From Albugo candida (taxonomy: Eukaryota; Oomycota; Peronosporomycetes; Albuginales), in contig JBDOQK010000039.1 in NCBI GenBank assembly GCA_040437565.1, positions 62,001 through 126,000 of the forward strand: a DNA stretch of 64,000 nucleotides, read 5' to 3'. This document shows positions 33,932 through 46,272 of this stretch, piece after piece (within the stretch, counting starts at the first letter, position 1; each line of letters starts with the position of its first letter). The position numbers and the translations under genes were made by a program. The notes under the pieces are model-generated. The model ran no database searches, was not told the origin of the DNA, and was given only the letters and a program-made list of their open reading frames with translations.

Positions 33932-34544
33932 GCATTTCCTTGCTGAAATCGAGACCGGTTTCGTTAAAATGACAAGCCTGAGAGGTCGTAAAACATGGGT
34001 GGATGTGATGATTCATAGGATCGAGATAGTTCGGGTATAAAGGCTCGAGTACCCTACAGATGACAGTGATCATCCGTCAATTGATCGTATAGCGTCGCAG
34101 GATTCAACATAATCAAAGCTGAGAGAAATTGGAAAGATCATTTAACGAGGCACGTGGCAGTAAACATCTCACAATCCTTATGCAGCGTGAGATTTGACCA
34201 CATGAAAGAAGCCGAGTGTCGACAGCTGGGTAAAGGCTCGGCCCCACGTGTGCGGTGGTAAGCATCCCTCCTTATTTACGTTGAGTTGGACTGGTTATTT
34301 GATGTATGTAAAATCGTACAATCTATTTAGTCTGCTACTTCTTTACAGATCTGAGTCAAAGTGTCTTGTAAAGGTACAGCGGCACGTTGTCTATCAGGAG
34401 GTGTAACCTCTGGTGACTTTTGCCACGTTATGGGTGCCTTATTTATCGATGAGCACTGCCTTTGACCGATGTCCTGTCTTTTCAATCATCAACAGACGTG
34501 CCCGGCTGGTCATTTCCATTTTGGTGCTCATTACAATATTTGCA
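33932..34544. other. Divergent spacer before the bZIP gene
   Basis: About 610 bp between the SET/MYND start and the bZIP start. The bZIP frame is open upstream to about 34413, starting with a GTG, so part is 5' UTR. No other gene is seen. Confidence 0.4.
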
Positions 34545-35565
34545 ATGCAACCAACATCGAACGACTCGGATAAATACAACACTTCCGCTGTGTCAGAATC
34601 AGATGCCACACCTCTCGAATATAACAAGCGTCCCGATTCAGTAAGTGCACAACAGCACGGATATGACTCGACTGTGGACTACGAGTTTCAAAACCTACTG
34701 CAAGATGTCTTGTTTGACCATTCCAACGACTCAATGGATTCTCATGGGCACAGTATGATAGGACCTTCAATCGTGTTCGGCGACAAAGCTCCCACACCGA
34801 GATCGTCAGAAATGGACAGCTACAAGACACCAAAAGCTGCTTCCGTATCGGCGGAATTAAAATGTTCTGGTTCCACGAGTCCAGCTTCTAAATTACAAAA
34901 GCCATTATCAATACAGTCCCTGGCTGAAGATGAATCGGGTCTAAGCTACAAAGAGCTTCGAAAACTACGTAACCGTCAAGCAGCTGCACGATCGAGACAG
35001 CGGATGCAGCAGAAATTGAGAGACCTAGAGAAGTTGGCTCAGGATCTCCAGCGAAAAAATCGACACCTGGAGAATTTGGTGTATGCTTTAGCTACTGACA
35101 AGTACAAAAGTGGAGGTGTTGCAGCTCCTGAGTACGCGATGCAGCCAAATGCGACGCAACCGGAAGAAGCTTACACATCAGGAAATTCATGGCAGCCTTT
35201 CCAGCACTTCCACCAGAACAGCACACCAGTAGAGCACACTCCAAACTATNNNNNNNNNNNNNNNNNNNNNNNNNNNNNNNNNNNNNNNNNNNNNNNNNNN
35301 NNNNNNNNNNNNNNNNNNNNNNNNNNNNNNNNNNNNNNNNNNNNNNNNNAAGTACAAAAGTGGAGGTGTTGCAGCTCCTGAGTACGCGATGCAGCCAAAT
35401 GCGACGCAACCGGAAGAAGCTTACACATCAGGAAATTCATGGCAGCCTTTCCAGCACTTCCACCAGAACAGCACACCAGTAGAGCACACTCCAAACTATT
35501 CAAATGAAGGGTTCTATTCGGTACTTCCAGCTGAGTTCCCCGTTGACTGTTTTCAGCAACAGTGA
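34545..35565 (+). CDS. bZIP transcription factor (broken by an assembly artefact)
   Basis: With one copy of the duplicated 150-bp flank and the Ns left out, the frame runs from 34545 to the TGA at 35563-35565, 256 aa. The basic region is LRKLRNRQAAARSRQRM, with the canonical Asn and Arg that contact DNA, followed by a leucine-zipper heptad through LENLVYAL. N-terminal and C-terminal parts are Ser/Gln-rich. An in-frame ATG at 34449 would add 32 residues including a short hydrophobic run. I prefer the later ATG because that run is unlike a transcription factor. The classical Asn contrasts with the altered basic regions described for some oomycete bZIPs. Confidence 0.82.
35100..35499. repeat. 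Identical 150-bp flanks of an assembly gap
   Basis: Bases 35100-35249 and 35350-35499 are identical around 100 N (35250-35349). The added 250 bp is not a multiple of three and creates a false frameshift in the bZIP gene. Confidence 0.95.
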
Positions 35566-36255
35566 GCACAAAGCTCTTTTCATTCTAATTTTGCATCTCA
35601 TTGAGAACATACAGCTAAGCTGCAAGCAGCATTTGTACAGTAGAGTACCATACGTTGATTTATAGCAATTTACAAACAATAAAAGTTCTTTGTCCAATTT
35701 CCGTGTAAGCAAGTTTTCAGAGAAATGCACTGTATTTTGTATTACTCACTTGTATGTGAGCTTCCGGGCTCTAAACAGCTCTGAAACGCAGCACTCTTCT
35801 CTGCCGTGCTTTGATCTATGAGATCACTAAAGCCTCACGCTGACCGATCCATCATAGTCGGGAGCTGTCGTATGGCAGCACCAATCTACTTTAGGCAGTG
35901 TCAGTTTCACTCACGATCTATGAACGTGGAGCATTTATTCCTTCATGTTGTCATCTATCGAATGAAAGCCGCAAGTCTCACAAAACTCTTTATAACCTGA
36001 CACTTGATATAATTATGATCTCAAGTCATGCGTAAATTCTACTTGGTGTATCTTTGAGTCATTTGCTACGAGCTGCAATTCAGGCTACTCGCGTGCGAGC
36101 CTCAGCGATGTAAAGGATAAGGATATTGGTGCACGTGGGAAATCGAAAGATGCAAATTGGATGGAGAAATGCAGCACGTCAAATGATGTTTACACCTGAT
36201 AGAAACTGACCCGTAATCTTTCAGCTGGGAACGACCAAAACGAAAATAGCTCTTG
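35566..36255. other. Spacer between bZIP and C69 peptidase
   Basis: About 690 bp between two convergent stops. No coding pattern is seen. Confidence 0.45.
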
Positions 36256-38190
36256 CTACATTATCTTTGTATACCCCATGCGACGACGTCGTATGGAGAA
36301 CAGTAAAATCGATGAGACCGTTCCAAAGAGTGCCCCCAGCACAATCCAGCATGTGATCAAGAGTTTGTTCCAATGAGGATCTCCGCCTGATAATTCGACT
36401 CGATTGATTTGCATACCATCTGAAGTTGCTTTTGCCAAATCATTCGTGATACGAGGCAAAAACGAATCTCCAGGCCACTTGGAAAACTCTGAAATCTGCA
36501 ACCACCATGCAGGGTACCCTGGGGTGGTCATTTGTTGTGCTTCCTCGCCAGTTGTTACGTATCCATCACTATACTTTCCGATCAGATAAAAAGCAAACTT
36601 CCACCATTCCCTCACAATGTACTCTGCAAACTGATTGCTCTTATCTTCCATCAATGGAATGGAGCAATGACTACTCAGATGTCTCTGCTCCAAGTCGTCC
36701 CGCATGGCGAACGCTTTTTCTTGCAGGACATTGATCTTCTGCTGCACATTCTCGTTTATGATGTCGAAACGCAACTGACTCCAATTGTTTACAAAATCAA
36801 ACGCCCACCACGCGGATTCAAGACTGAATTCGCTTTGTTTACCGGAAAGGTATGATTCCGGCAGACTTTCTTGCTTGCATGAAAATGGTACGTACACAGT
36901 TCCATGCGGTGAGCCTTGTCCGTACCATAAGACTCCGCTGTTGCAGTCGGGCAAGCTGGATTGAATCTGTGCCACGAAGCTAAACATGGTTCGATACATG
37001 GATATGGGCCGTTCCCATCCACCAACAACACCATGGGACTTCCCACCATAACGAATAGGATTCCCAAAAGGTCCCGCTGCAATTCCTTTAGTCATATCGT
37101 AAGCAGTTCCTTCATAATAATCCCGTAACAAGCCCATCATTTTGGACAAGGTGATAAGGGTGTCGGGCTTTACGGAAAACGGGTACGTTACGTACTGAGA
37201 GAAACTCCCGAGTCGTGCATCAAGCTTTAGAGACGAGGCAAACACATCAAAAATGCGCCAAATTCGGCGGCCTGTGTATAATGGCCCAATGGCGTCTTTG
37301 TCAGCAAATCCATATGCCGCAGTGAAATCGAATGGTTCAAAAGAATCGCTCCTCCACCATCCCAATTGCTCAGCCACGCTGTATACATTGGGAGAGGCCA
37401 TGTACCAGTCCCTGTTGTAAAGATCAAGGTTCCTAATTGTGAAACCATTCGCTATTGCAGTGACGTGGTCGTCGGGTACGCGTTGAGCGGCCCATACGGC
37501 ACTAGAATTCTTCAATCCTGTGAGCACATGGAACACCCATACTTCACCTGAAGCATCAGCAATTCCTAAACATTCTGCAGAATCTCCATAATCTGGTTTA
37601 GCAGGATCACCGCTATCTTCGCTGTAAAATCCATATTCTACCGCCAAATTCCCCATCGTTTTTATCGCACATCGAGCAGTTTTACATCTTTCCAAAGCTA
37701 CTTTTGTTAATTCAGCAATGCCAAACAAATTCCTCCCGTGTGCTCCTGCGTCGATCGGCCATCCCACTGTCTTTGCTCCACATGTGCTTTCCGATATACT
37801 CAATTGCATTTCATTCATCATTCCATAATCCTGATCAAAGTATGCGTATGTGTGATTGATCTGGGCGATGTATCCCATCGGTTCCGACACATTCTGACTC
37901 GCATCTTTCGGAGCATAGTGATCACCACGTTCTCGGGATACGACACGAGGGTATCCACTACGAAAATTGTACACCGCCCTCTTGCTCCCTTTCGGATGAT
38001 TTATGGAGGGAACCCGAGCAAGCCGTACGTCTGCAGCACCACCCCCTGCGTCGTCAGTATGTGCCAGCAGTACAGAGCCATCTATGGTCGCTTTCGATCC
38101 GGCAGCAATCAGCGTGCACGCTTCCGAGTAAGTCAACAACTTCACCAGATGCAACACAATTGTGGTAAGCAACACGGGGAAAGAATGCAT
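36256..38190 (-). CDS. Secreted, membrane-anchored C69 family dipeptidase
   Basis: A 644-aa N-terminal-nucleophile peptidase of MEROPS family C69. Residues 1-24 are a signal peptide ending before Cys25. The mature N-terminal Cys in CTLIAAGSKATIDGSVLLA would be the catalytic nucleophile. Landmarks are HTYAYFDQDYGMMNE and ISESTCGAK, then GIAELTKVALERC and IADASGEVWVFHVLTG. Near the C-terminus a single hydrophobic helix (LLITCWIVLGALFGTVSSIL) is followed by a basic RRRR tail, predicting a type I anchor with the enzyme outside the cell or in a vesicle lumen. I take the ATG at 38190, since the upstream frame lacks one. A role in peptide nutrition is an inference. Confidence 0.88.
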   Translation of the reverse strand: MHSFPVLLTTIVLHLVKLLTYSEACTLIAAGSKATIDGSVLLAHTDDAGGGAADVRLARVPSINHPKGSKRAVYNFRSGYPRVVSRERGDHYAPKDASQNVSEPMGYIAQINHTYAYFDQDYGMMNEMQLSISESTCGAKTVGWPIDAGAHGRNLFGIAELTKVALERCKTARCAIKTMGNLAVEYGFYSEDSGDPAKPDYGDSAECLGIADASGEVWVFHVLTGLKNSSAVWAAQRVPDDHVTAIANGFTIRNLDLYNRDWYMASPNVYSVAEQLGWWRSDSFEPFDFTAAYGFADKDAIGPLYTGRRIWRIFDVFASSLKLDARLGSFSQYVTYPFSVKPDTLITLSKMMGLLRDYYEGTAYDMTKGIAAGPFGNPIRYGGKSHGVVGGWERPISMYRTMFSFVAQIQSSLPDCNSGVLWYGQGSPHGTVYVPFSCKQESLPESYLSGKQSEFSLESAWWAFDFVNNWSQLRFDIINENVQQKINVLQEKAFAMRDDLEQRHLSSHCSIPLMEDKSNQFAEYIVREWWKFAFYLIGKYSDGYVTTGEEAQQMTTPGYPAWWLQISEFSKWPGDSFLPRITNDLAKATSDGMQINRVELSGGDPHWNKLLITCWIVLGALFGTVSSILLFSIRRRRMGYTKIM

Positions 38191-40352
38191 CGTTGAATGG
38201 TCCAACGCAGCTATGCCTTGTAAGGGAGATGCACCGTATTATCCTTAGTTCGTGTTTCTACCCAAAGTTCTAGACTGAATCTAGCCCGCCTGTCTCTATT
38301 GCTCAACGCAAAATATCAAGTGCGGTGTCTGTGATGGTGCCATCGCATACATAATCGTTTTTGTGAAACGGTTGGTGGTACATTCTGTAACCAATGCTGA
38401 AAAAGCTGTGTGAGAGATAGCTGCTAATTTGAGGTATCCGTCGTCAGTTGGGGACGTAAAAAAACAAACAAATACTACATGGTTGTTGGTAAACCAATTC
38501 GATCTATGAAAGCAGCAGTTCTATACTATACGCGCTTCTTAAGGGTACGACGTGTGTGCACTTTGCATACCTTTCGATGTGGCCAGAATTGCCGTTTCTA
38601 TTACATGCAATGCATTTCCTCCTCCTTAATCGCTGATACTCGTCAATAAAAGAATACAGCACAAAACTTCGGTTCAAAATATCAATGGAACTCTTTCCAT
38701 GTAGGCTTCGAGCAAGCCATCTAATCGCTTCTTACTTTACAGCTTCCTTTATTTTGTTGCTTTCTCCTGCTTGTCCCATACTATGGTACAACCGCCTCTT
38801 GCAACTCTTCCATCATGTGTAAGGACAATCTTGTGGTCAAAAACTTTCCAGCTACGTGTAGCAAGGAAACTTCTCTAATTGCTGTCATGTCGATTATGAT
38901 TGACTGTCCAGCCTTAGTAAGCGCCATGGTGTATTTACTTTTTAATATGGGTGGCTGGTATTGACTACTTTATAGGGGCTAGTTACCACACGTCTGATGC
39001 CTCATCACACGGCTTTCTTGTGTGACTGTTTCATGATAAAATAAACTTGATCCATTAAGCATCTTTCAAGTTGAGCATCCGATAGTGTGTTTCCTTCCCT
39101 GATATAGTCTTTTTACTTTTAGTATGCGAAGGTAAGCGTTGTTAATCTTCTAATTCCTGTCAAACTATGGAGACAACACCTTATTATATAATCCTGCTAT
39201 ACACTTCAACTCTTCTGCAAGCGTGTTTCCATAGCCAGGACTATTTACTACTGCTTACTCCAATAAGAACGCCTGCTGCTTCGTTTTATCTTGTTTTAGG
39301 GAAGGATCATTTCAGGTACTATCGTTGAGCTTCTCACGTTGCATTCCCAGCACATGGTCTCGAATGACAAACAAATCGTCATTAGCTATCATTTATTCGA
39401 ATGCGAGCGTTAGCTGCTGGTGTCTGTGCCCGACTGCTTGTGGTTCTTGGAGAGTAGGCATGACTGATGCAAGATCCGTTGCCTACTGCCGATACAATTA
39501 TGCAGTATCTGTTGACAGGATTTTGAACTCAGATTCTCATATGCTGGAGGCAAGTTCCTGATGATGCGGAGCAAGCAATCCACGTATTTGCTTCAGTAGG
39601 TGCGCACAACATTATACGCAATCCTTCAAGACACTGGTGTGCATCAAATTTTTTAAACACCTTGTATAGGAAATTATCTGAGCTTGTTTGTTAATTTACC
39701 AACATTAGGGTATCTTCCGCAGTGTCACTACCAATGGAGACATGAAGATCGTTGTTTTGGACCAGAAGTACTAGTCTAACGATTGTGTGCCAATCAAGGA
39801 AGTTTTTCACTGAGTGATTCAGCTCTTTTACAATTTCCATAGATGTGGATCTCGAGCATTTAGTCTGAACCAGGCCTGAATGATGCATCGGTGCTACATC
39901 AATTCGACGTCGTTTTGAATTCGCTCTAGCAAAACTTTCGTGCAAAGGTTAGAAGCTAATACTGTGATCGTCTTCGAAATGTTCAGGTGAGTTGTAGTAG
40001 TGTCAGTTGCTACTGTAACAATGGAAAGTGCTTTTACCACAATCGGGTCACGAATACAGTTGACCAATTTCATCATCCATTCTGGTCGGGAAGCTCAAAT
40101 TACTCCGATATCATGGTCACACATTCACGTGAGATAGCCATCAGAGTTTGTCACAGCGCTTACCAATACCAATCAAATTGAGATAAGTGAATCTAACAGT
40201 CAATGGTTATGGATCTTTTGTTGCACATTTGTAATTTATGGTCAAGTGGTTTAGGAGAGGCTTCAGATAGATTTATCAAAAAGATTCAATGTTTTTTCCC
40301 ATTATTTTTAGGGTATTGATATTCCGACAAAACTTTTTTTTTTAATTACAAC
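38191..40352. other. Gene-poor 2.1-kb spacer
   Basis: No clear gene. Minus-strand fragments at about 38780-38930 and 39500-39570 vaguely resemble LTR retroelement (copia-type) Gag pieces, but are too short and broken to claim. Two minus-strand open frames at 39691-39945 and 39894-40076 have no recognisable family. The stretch ends in a T10 tract and a gap. Confidence 0.4.
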
Positions 40353-40452
40353 NNNNNNNNNNNNNNNNNNNNNNNNNNNNNNNNNNNNNNNNNNNNNNNN
40401 NNNNNNNNNNNNNNNNNNNNNNNNNNNNNNNNNNNNNNNNNNNNNNNNNNNN
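40353..40452. other. 100-N assembly gap truncating a gene
   Basis: The gap is exactly 100 N with unrelated flanks. The minus-strand gene from 41628 runs into it, so its C-terminus is unknown. Confidence 0.95.
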
Positions 40453-41628
40453 CGAATCTTTCTTACCAGAAAAAAAACTCATAACCTTATTTTTTTCTTT
40501 AGCCTTGAAAATAGTTATATCATAGAGCTCGAGCAGTGGTGTTCCAAGAATAATGCTGGTGCTTTCGCTTTTTACCAAGAGCCGAATTCGGCCACTGGAA
40601 TCTTTCAAGGTGGATACTGGTAACTCGAGTACCGCCTTTTTGTCTGCATCCAAAATTTTTAATGAGTATGGACAGTTACTTTTGGCAAGCTTTTCTATGG
40701 TATCCTCGTTGTCATTATCATCAATCTCACAGGCCCTTAGCCAAAGCGCCATTACAATTGTTGGGAAAACAAAGTTTCTAATTGATAAATCCAGCATCAA
40801 ATTTACAGGAGCATCATCAGGTCGTTGAGATGAGGAACTTTGTTGGCCAAAGGTGTGCTGGGTCGTGTCTCCAGGCGATTTTGAGCGAGCTGGTACCATC
40901 AAATTTTCCAATTCTCCTTTTCCAAATTCAACGTGTAACTCCGGTCCTTTGCTATAGAAAGAATATTGTTCGGTAACCGATGAGTAAGAGGCTTCGAGGG
41001 ATTTAAACGATGGAGGTTTCGTCGTGAGTATATCAAGCTTGATCTTATGATCATTGTCGCAACGTGAGATTGTCACAGAATGAATCTGGTCAGACATGAA
41101 CAACACCATAAAACCAAGTATTGGAGGTCGATGTTCAGTTGATGCAATATCTCGAGATATCTCGCTACTACTTGCTAATGGGTGTTCGTTTATTTCACGA
41201 CCTGAAAGTGATCTTGAGACCCGCAGTCTTCCAGTACGCATCAGGGCGGGCGGTCGATGTAAATGTTCCCACGCTGCGTCTGGAAGTGAGATATATTCAT
41301 ATGAGGTTTCTTTCACGATAAATGTTCTCCGTTGACCCACGTAGTTCTCTCGGTCAAGTCTAAATTGAACAAAGTCGATATGGTGAGGGGATGGGGATAA
41401 ATATCTGGTTCGGCGGAAAAGTATTCTAGAAGTAAAGAGTTCCAGACATACTGCTGTTGAACCGGGCCGACAGAACACCGTTCTGTCGTGCAGTCTTGTC
41501 TTTACAAGCTCGAGATGGGGTTGCGACTCGAATGTTGAGAGAACTTCCTTGCTGATAGTTTCAAGAATATTCACATTTGGATATTGCTCTGCGAGCGCAT
41601 TCGTGAAAGCCTCATGCAGATTCGACAT
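40453..41628 (-). CDS. Hypothetical protein, 3' end lost in gap
   Basis: An ATG at 41628 opens a 392-codon frame that runs to the gap with no stop. I recognise no family. It begins with a helical segment, then a region with a beta-rich look (YEYISLPDAAWEHL, LGFMVLFMSDQIHSVTISR). A Ser/Gln-rich linker follows near residues 235-265. The next part, NFVFPTIVMALWLRACEID, is a hydrophobic helix. The final visible part, KEKNKVMSFFSGKKDS, is basic. A lipid-binding or tubby/PH-like membrane-associated fold is conceivable but unsupported. It shares a ~680-bp divergent spacer with the next gene. Confidence 0.55.
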
Positions 41629-42306
41629 TTTCAGAGCTGTTGGTTGGAGGGTGAACTTCGAGTGTTGTGAATAGAACCAATGATTTTGAAAACTGAGATT
41701 ATTTTGACGTAAGGAAATTCATCGCCGCAGCGATTCGACGACAGCTTGCGTTTCAGCCATCGGTTAGTATGAGCTTCGACTTGCGCACCTTGAAGGCCTA
41801 ACCTTACACAACTCTAAAAAGAAGCCTGGTGATGTATAATTTGAGTAGCGTTGGTGGTACACACAACACAATGACAATTTGACAATCAGTCGAGTGGGTG
41901 ATTGATGTCTAATAGCTAACAACTCCCAGATACCAAGCAGGAATACTTCAATGTAGTCAGCGATGAACTTAGGCTTGCTAGCAACCGCCGGCACCCATCT
42001 ACTCTCAAGGCTATTTCTATCTGGACCTTCAACTAAAAGACTACTTGCGCAGCACGAAAAGATATTATGCAACAACACGACTTGGTCCCTCTGTAAGACG
42101 ACGTGACAAGCAATTCACGAGCTCGTCTTATCGTCGTCATGTCTCGAAGAAATACCAGCTAGCCACGTACGAGTGTGGAAACTAGATCGACAAATGTGTG
42201 GATATCGTAATTCATCTAGTAGATAGAGCTGACCGTAATTGCTAAGTACGGCTCCAGTATGTCAGCTGTTATTGCGTGTTAATTTCGTCATAAACTCGAG
42301 CGCCCT
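41629..42306. other. Divergent spacer
   Basis: About 680 bp between two divergent starts. A minus-strand open frame at 41764-42078 contains SKPKFIADYIEVFLLG followed by a possible GT donor, so it could be part of an unannotated exon. Nothing firm. Confidence 0.35.
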
Positions 42307-45300
42307 ATGATGTCTTGGCTGTGGTCCATCGCCACGAGCATAATGTGCTTCTGTGTCTTCTATCCTATTGTACGTGAGGACCAGTTGATCTTTTGTTCAA
42401 CATGTTCGAGTCTAAAGTCGATACTTCGCGTTGTTTTCGTCGCACTTTGTCCATCGCTCTTAGCGTTGGTGTGTGTAAATGATCCAAAGCTTTTGCACGA
42501 ATTCAAAACAGCTATTCGATCTTTTGTTTCTTCATTCACAATAGACACTAAGACGCCTGTCGACCAGGTTGAAAAGCGTGCCGTTCAGCAATTACAGGTT
42601 GCTCGCGATGAATTGTATAAAAATGTCGATGAGATGTGCTTTGTACGCACAGGTAGTTCTCAGAAACGCACAAAGATACTCGCACATAAACATTTTGCTG
42701 ACCGAAATGGTCCTTTCAACGATACGGAAAAGACTCAAGTCAACACTAACTCATGGAATTCAACCCGAAAATTTGTTCGGCAGTGGCTACGTCCTCACCA
42801 ACGACACGGTGCAGAGGACGTCGATCCGGATTTACAGTCATCAAATCCGATTCACGACATGACACACAGTCTTCCATGTAGTCTGAACTCTGGAACAAAG
42901 AAAACGCTTTATGATGAGGTAGATCTCCATTTGCTGGATCACGAATTTTTTGCCCCTCCGAAGGAGTTACCATCTACGAGAAGTCTGAGTTTTCATCCAC
43001 GTTACGCAATCTCGGAGGTTCCGGTTTACTTTATGGAACCGACCACCCGGATGTATCTAAAAGTTACAAACAATCATCGTGTCGAACTCACGAGTGATCC
43101 GGATGTCTCTTGTCTGTTCAATATTGTGAAAGGGAAGACGCATCACTGGGGCTTTCAGTCTACTGTCACGCAACGTTATTTGGGCCAGAACGTTGTTGGA
43201 AAAGTGGTCACTGCCGCAAGAAAATTCAACTCGTGGGAATCATTTCGTGTGCTGGAAATCGTTGATGAAGAAGAGAGGAGCTCGGATAATCATATCTCAC
43301 TACGCTGCTCCAAACCGATTTATTTTGTGCTTTGTTCAGGGCGTTTTGGAAAAGGCATGTGGCTTGCCAAGAGTCGAAGGCAAAGAAGAGAGACTGTGGT
43401 GCAATCACAAGCTGATGCCTCCTCTCGTCAAACAACGGTAACGACGGGATCTGTGTATCTTTCCAGAAATTTTCGAGCAGCAATGGCATTACGATACGCT
43501 TCCAATATAGCTGCATTTGGATCCATTCCGATGAGGACACGTCAAACAGCTCGTGTTTTTCGAGTATCGGACTCTGAAGAGGGATCAGAAACCGAGTCTG
43601 GATCTGAACTAAAGGAAGAATTTATACATTACAAAAACTCTATTTCCAACGAAAGCGACGGGTATGAAGACAAACTATCGGGTCTCGAGGAGAGTGAAAG
43701 CTTCGAGATCGAGTATAGCGAGAAACCAGATGACGTCTTGGATGAAGTTGACGATGTAGGTAGCTCTTGTGAGGAGTCTGCAGCCAACACAAATGGGAAT
43801 GAGCTATACACATCCGAAGAAGATCTCATGGACCGGATTCTATCACGAAGTGCACTTGGTGAATATTCTCTATCCACTCCGATAGTCAGAATGGAAAACG
43901 AAACCTGCATCAATTTACTCGAATACATCACTCTGTATGAAGATCACGAAGAAGAGGAGTCCTTTGCTACAGATAAAACCAGGTTCGAATTGGAGCCGCA
44001 AGAGTTCTTGAACGTTCAGTGTTACGATATCCTCGCCTTATGTATTGGTACAATCGCACCAGAACACTCGAATTGGCAATCACATTCCAAACGGGGATAT
44101 GTGCGCCGATTATTATCATTTCCACTTGCGGAGATGACATCCGCATCGACTGAAGGAATGTGGCAGCGTATGGCGGGAGTGGAACATTTTCAGTCTCTCA
44201 CATTTCTACCCACCAATTTTGAAAAAGACGGTTTTGTACTTCGGACAACTTTATATACGACCAATTTTTCATTCAGCAACATCTTTGGTGTACATTTTGA
44301 GCTCAAATTTATACCATCGACCGCAAACAATAGTCAATCAACCGAGCAGACCAAAAAAACACTTGAGTCGTCTCAATATGAAGAAGTTCGAAGACTTCGG
44401 GTAGAGGCACGAACATCGCTGTTTTGGACGAGACGTACTTCAGCGAAACTTTCCGCTCTCATTGAAGAAGCAGTCCAAGAAGGAACTCAGCTTTTTTATA
44501 ACGAGCTCATAGATGTTGTACGTCGAGCATCTGATCTAGAGCAGACTGGACACGGCGGGATTCCGGCTGCTCTCCGAATGAATCTACTGAAAGCAATGCA
44601 AGCACTAGCACCAGTGCGGTCGTTAATGGAACGCCGTTTCGACCTTATTCTGGCACACCTTCTGTCATGCAGCATCGTTAAAGCACTAGTACAGCATTCG
44701 GAGATTCGGCTCTCACATTTTGATANNNNNNNNNNNNNNNNNNNNNNNNNNNNNNNNNNNNNNNNNNNNNNNNNNNNNNNNNNNNNNNNNNNNNNNNNNN
44801 NNNNNNNNNNNNNNNNNNNNNNNNNAAAGACGGTTTTGTACTTCGGACAACTTTATATACGACCAATTTTTCATTCAGCAACATCTTTGGTGTACATTTT
44901 GAGCTCAAATTTATACCATCGACCGCAAACAATAGTCAATCAACCGAGCAGACCAAAAAAACACTTGAGTCGTCTCAATATGAAGAAGTTCGAAGACTTC
45001 GGGTAGAGGCACGAACATCGCTGTTTTGGACGAGACGTACTTCAGCGAAACTTTCCGCTCTCATTGAAGAAGCAGTCCAAGAAGGAACTCAGCTTTTTTA
45101 TAACGAGCTCATAGATGTTGTACGTCGAGCATCTGATCTAGAGCAGACTGGACACGGCGGGATTCCGGCTGCTCTCCGAATGAATCTACTGAAAGCAATG
45201 CAAGCACTAGCACCAGTGCGGTCGTTAATGGAACGCCGTTTCGACCTTATTCTGGCACACCTTCTGTCATGCAGCATCGTTAAAGCACTAGTACAGCATT

Positions 45301-46220
45301 CGGAGATTCGGCTCTCACATTTTGATAGCTTTTCTTGGGCCTGTCACATGAAAGACAGTCGATTTACGGACCAGCTACTTGAAAGCTCTGTCGATAAAAT
45401 GCAGTGCGTTGTGAATGCCTCTATGGATCTTCTCATCACTCCTCAGCTATTCTTTGAAATTCTGTTTTCAAATGCCTCAACGTTCGCGCAAAGAAGAAGG
45501 AAGAAAGGAAAATTGAACGCTATAGACTCAGATGACAACATCACAGCATGGATGCACACACTTTATAGTCTGAATATGGAAAAAACGCGTTTTAGAGATA
45601 TGATGCAAGATGGGATTCGGGTTCGAAAGCAGTCGTACGAGGTACTATTGTCCAATCGCAATGGCAGCGGGGTTCATCCCGCTGTCGCGGAACAGTATGA
45701 TCACTACCGTATCAGATCCCTTCCAAATCGTCTCAGGTCGCTAGAATTAGGCGTCAAGGTGTCAGTCCCTTGCACCAAATCTATATCTATTACGATAGAA
45801 ATCGCGATCACGATAGAGCAACCCAGCCAAGAGTCCGCTTTTGCCATTCACACAAGTCCAAATTTAGAGTCGCGCATTCGCGTCGCCTTTGCTGCTCCTT
45901 ATATCACGAGCTCAGAAGGAAGTGAGATCGATCAAACACTTACCGTCATCGATGGAGCAGAAGCTACCGAGTGTTTGCGAAATGGGATTGCAGAGATTTG
46001 GGAACCAATAGTGGAGATAATGAATCTCGCGGCGGTGCAAGGACATGCAGCGGCCACACTGTTGCCAGGTGCTACGGATCATCAAGACAAGGTGCTCACA
46101 GAACATTATCGTTCAGTCATATTGCTGCAACTATTACGAAAGCAAATGTATGACTATCGTGAAGCATCAGTGACTCTGATGAAGAAATGCATTGCACGGA
46201 TCCACATTTTCTCTTCATAA
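42307..46220 (+). CDS. Large protein with beta-trefoil-like and VASt-like regions (broken by an assembly artefact)
   Basis: With one copy of the duplicated 502-bp flank left out (44224-44725 versus 44826-45327) and the Ns removed, the frame is intact: 3312 bp, 1103 aa. Residues 1-65 contain hydrophobic segments that could anchor it in a membrane. Residues ~238-320 resemble a fascin-like beta-trefoil (YLKVTNNHRVELTSD, RYLGQNVVGKVV, SWESFRVLEI). Residues ~418-520 are very acidic and Ser-rich. Residues ~568-720 recall a VASt/StART-like domain (DGFVLRTTLYTTNF then FWTRRTSAKLSALIEEA). The C-terminal 300 residues are helical. A membrane-contact or lipid-transfer role is possible but only inferred. 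Confidence 0.6.
44224..45327. repeat. Identical 502-bp flanks of an assembly gap
   Basis: Bases 44224-44725 and 44826-45327 are identical around 100 N (44726-44825). This is the longest exact flank duplication in the window. It shifts the frame of the 1103-aa gene by two bases. Confidence 0.95.
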
Positions 46221-46272
46221 AATCTGAGATTCGAAGAACAAGAATTGAATTCTAAATTGTATCATTGTGCAA

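Noticed and set aside
34413-34544. N-terminal extension of the bZIP protein with a hydrophobic run, suggesting a membrane-tethered factor
   Set aside because: The longest form starts with GTG. The hydrophobic run is only about 12 residues and lies just before a good ATG.
39298-39318. A stretch close to GGAAGGATCATT, the end of 18S rRNA
   Set aside because: Only about 12 bases match, with no rRNA sequence before it and no ITS/5.8S after it.
38740-39570. Possible copia-type retroelement remnant on the minus strand
   Set aside because: Only scattered short resemblances (for example SLPPAYENL), with stops and no integrase or RT motif.
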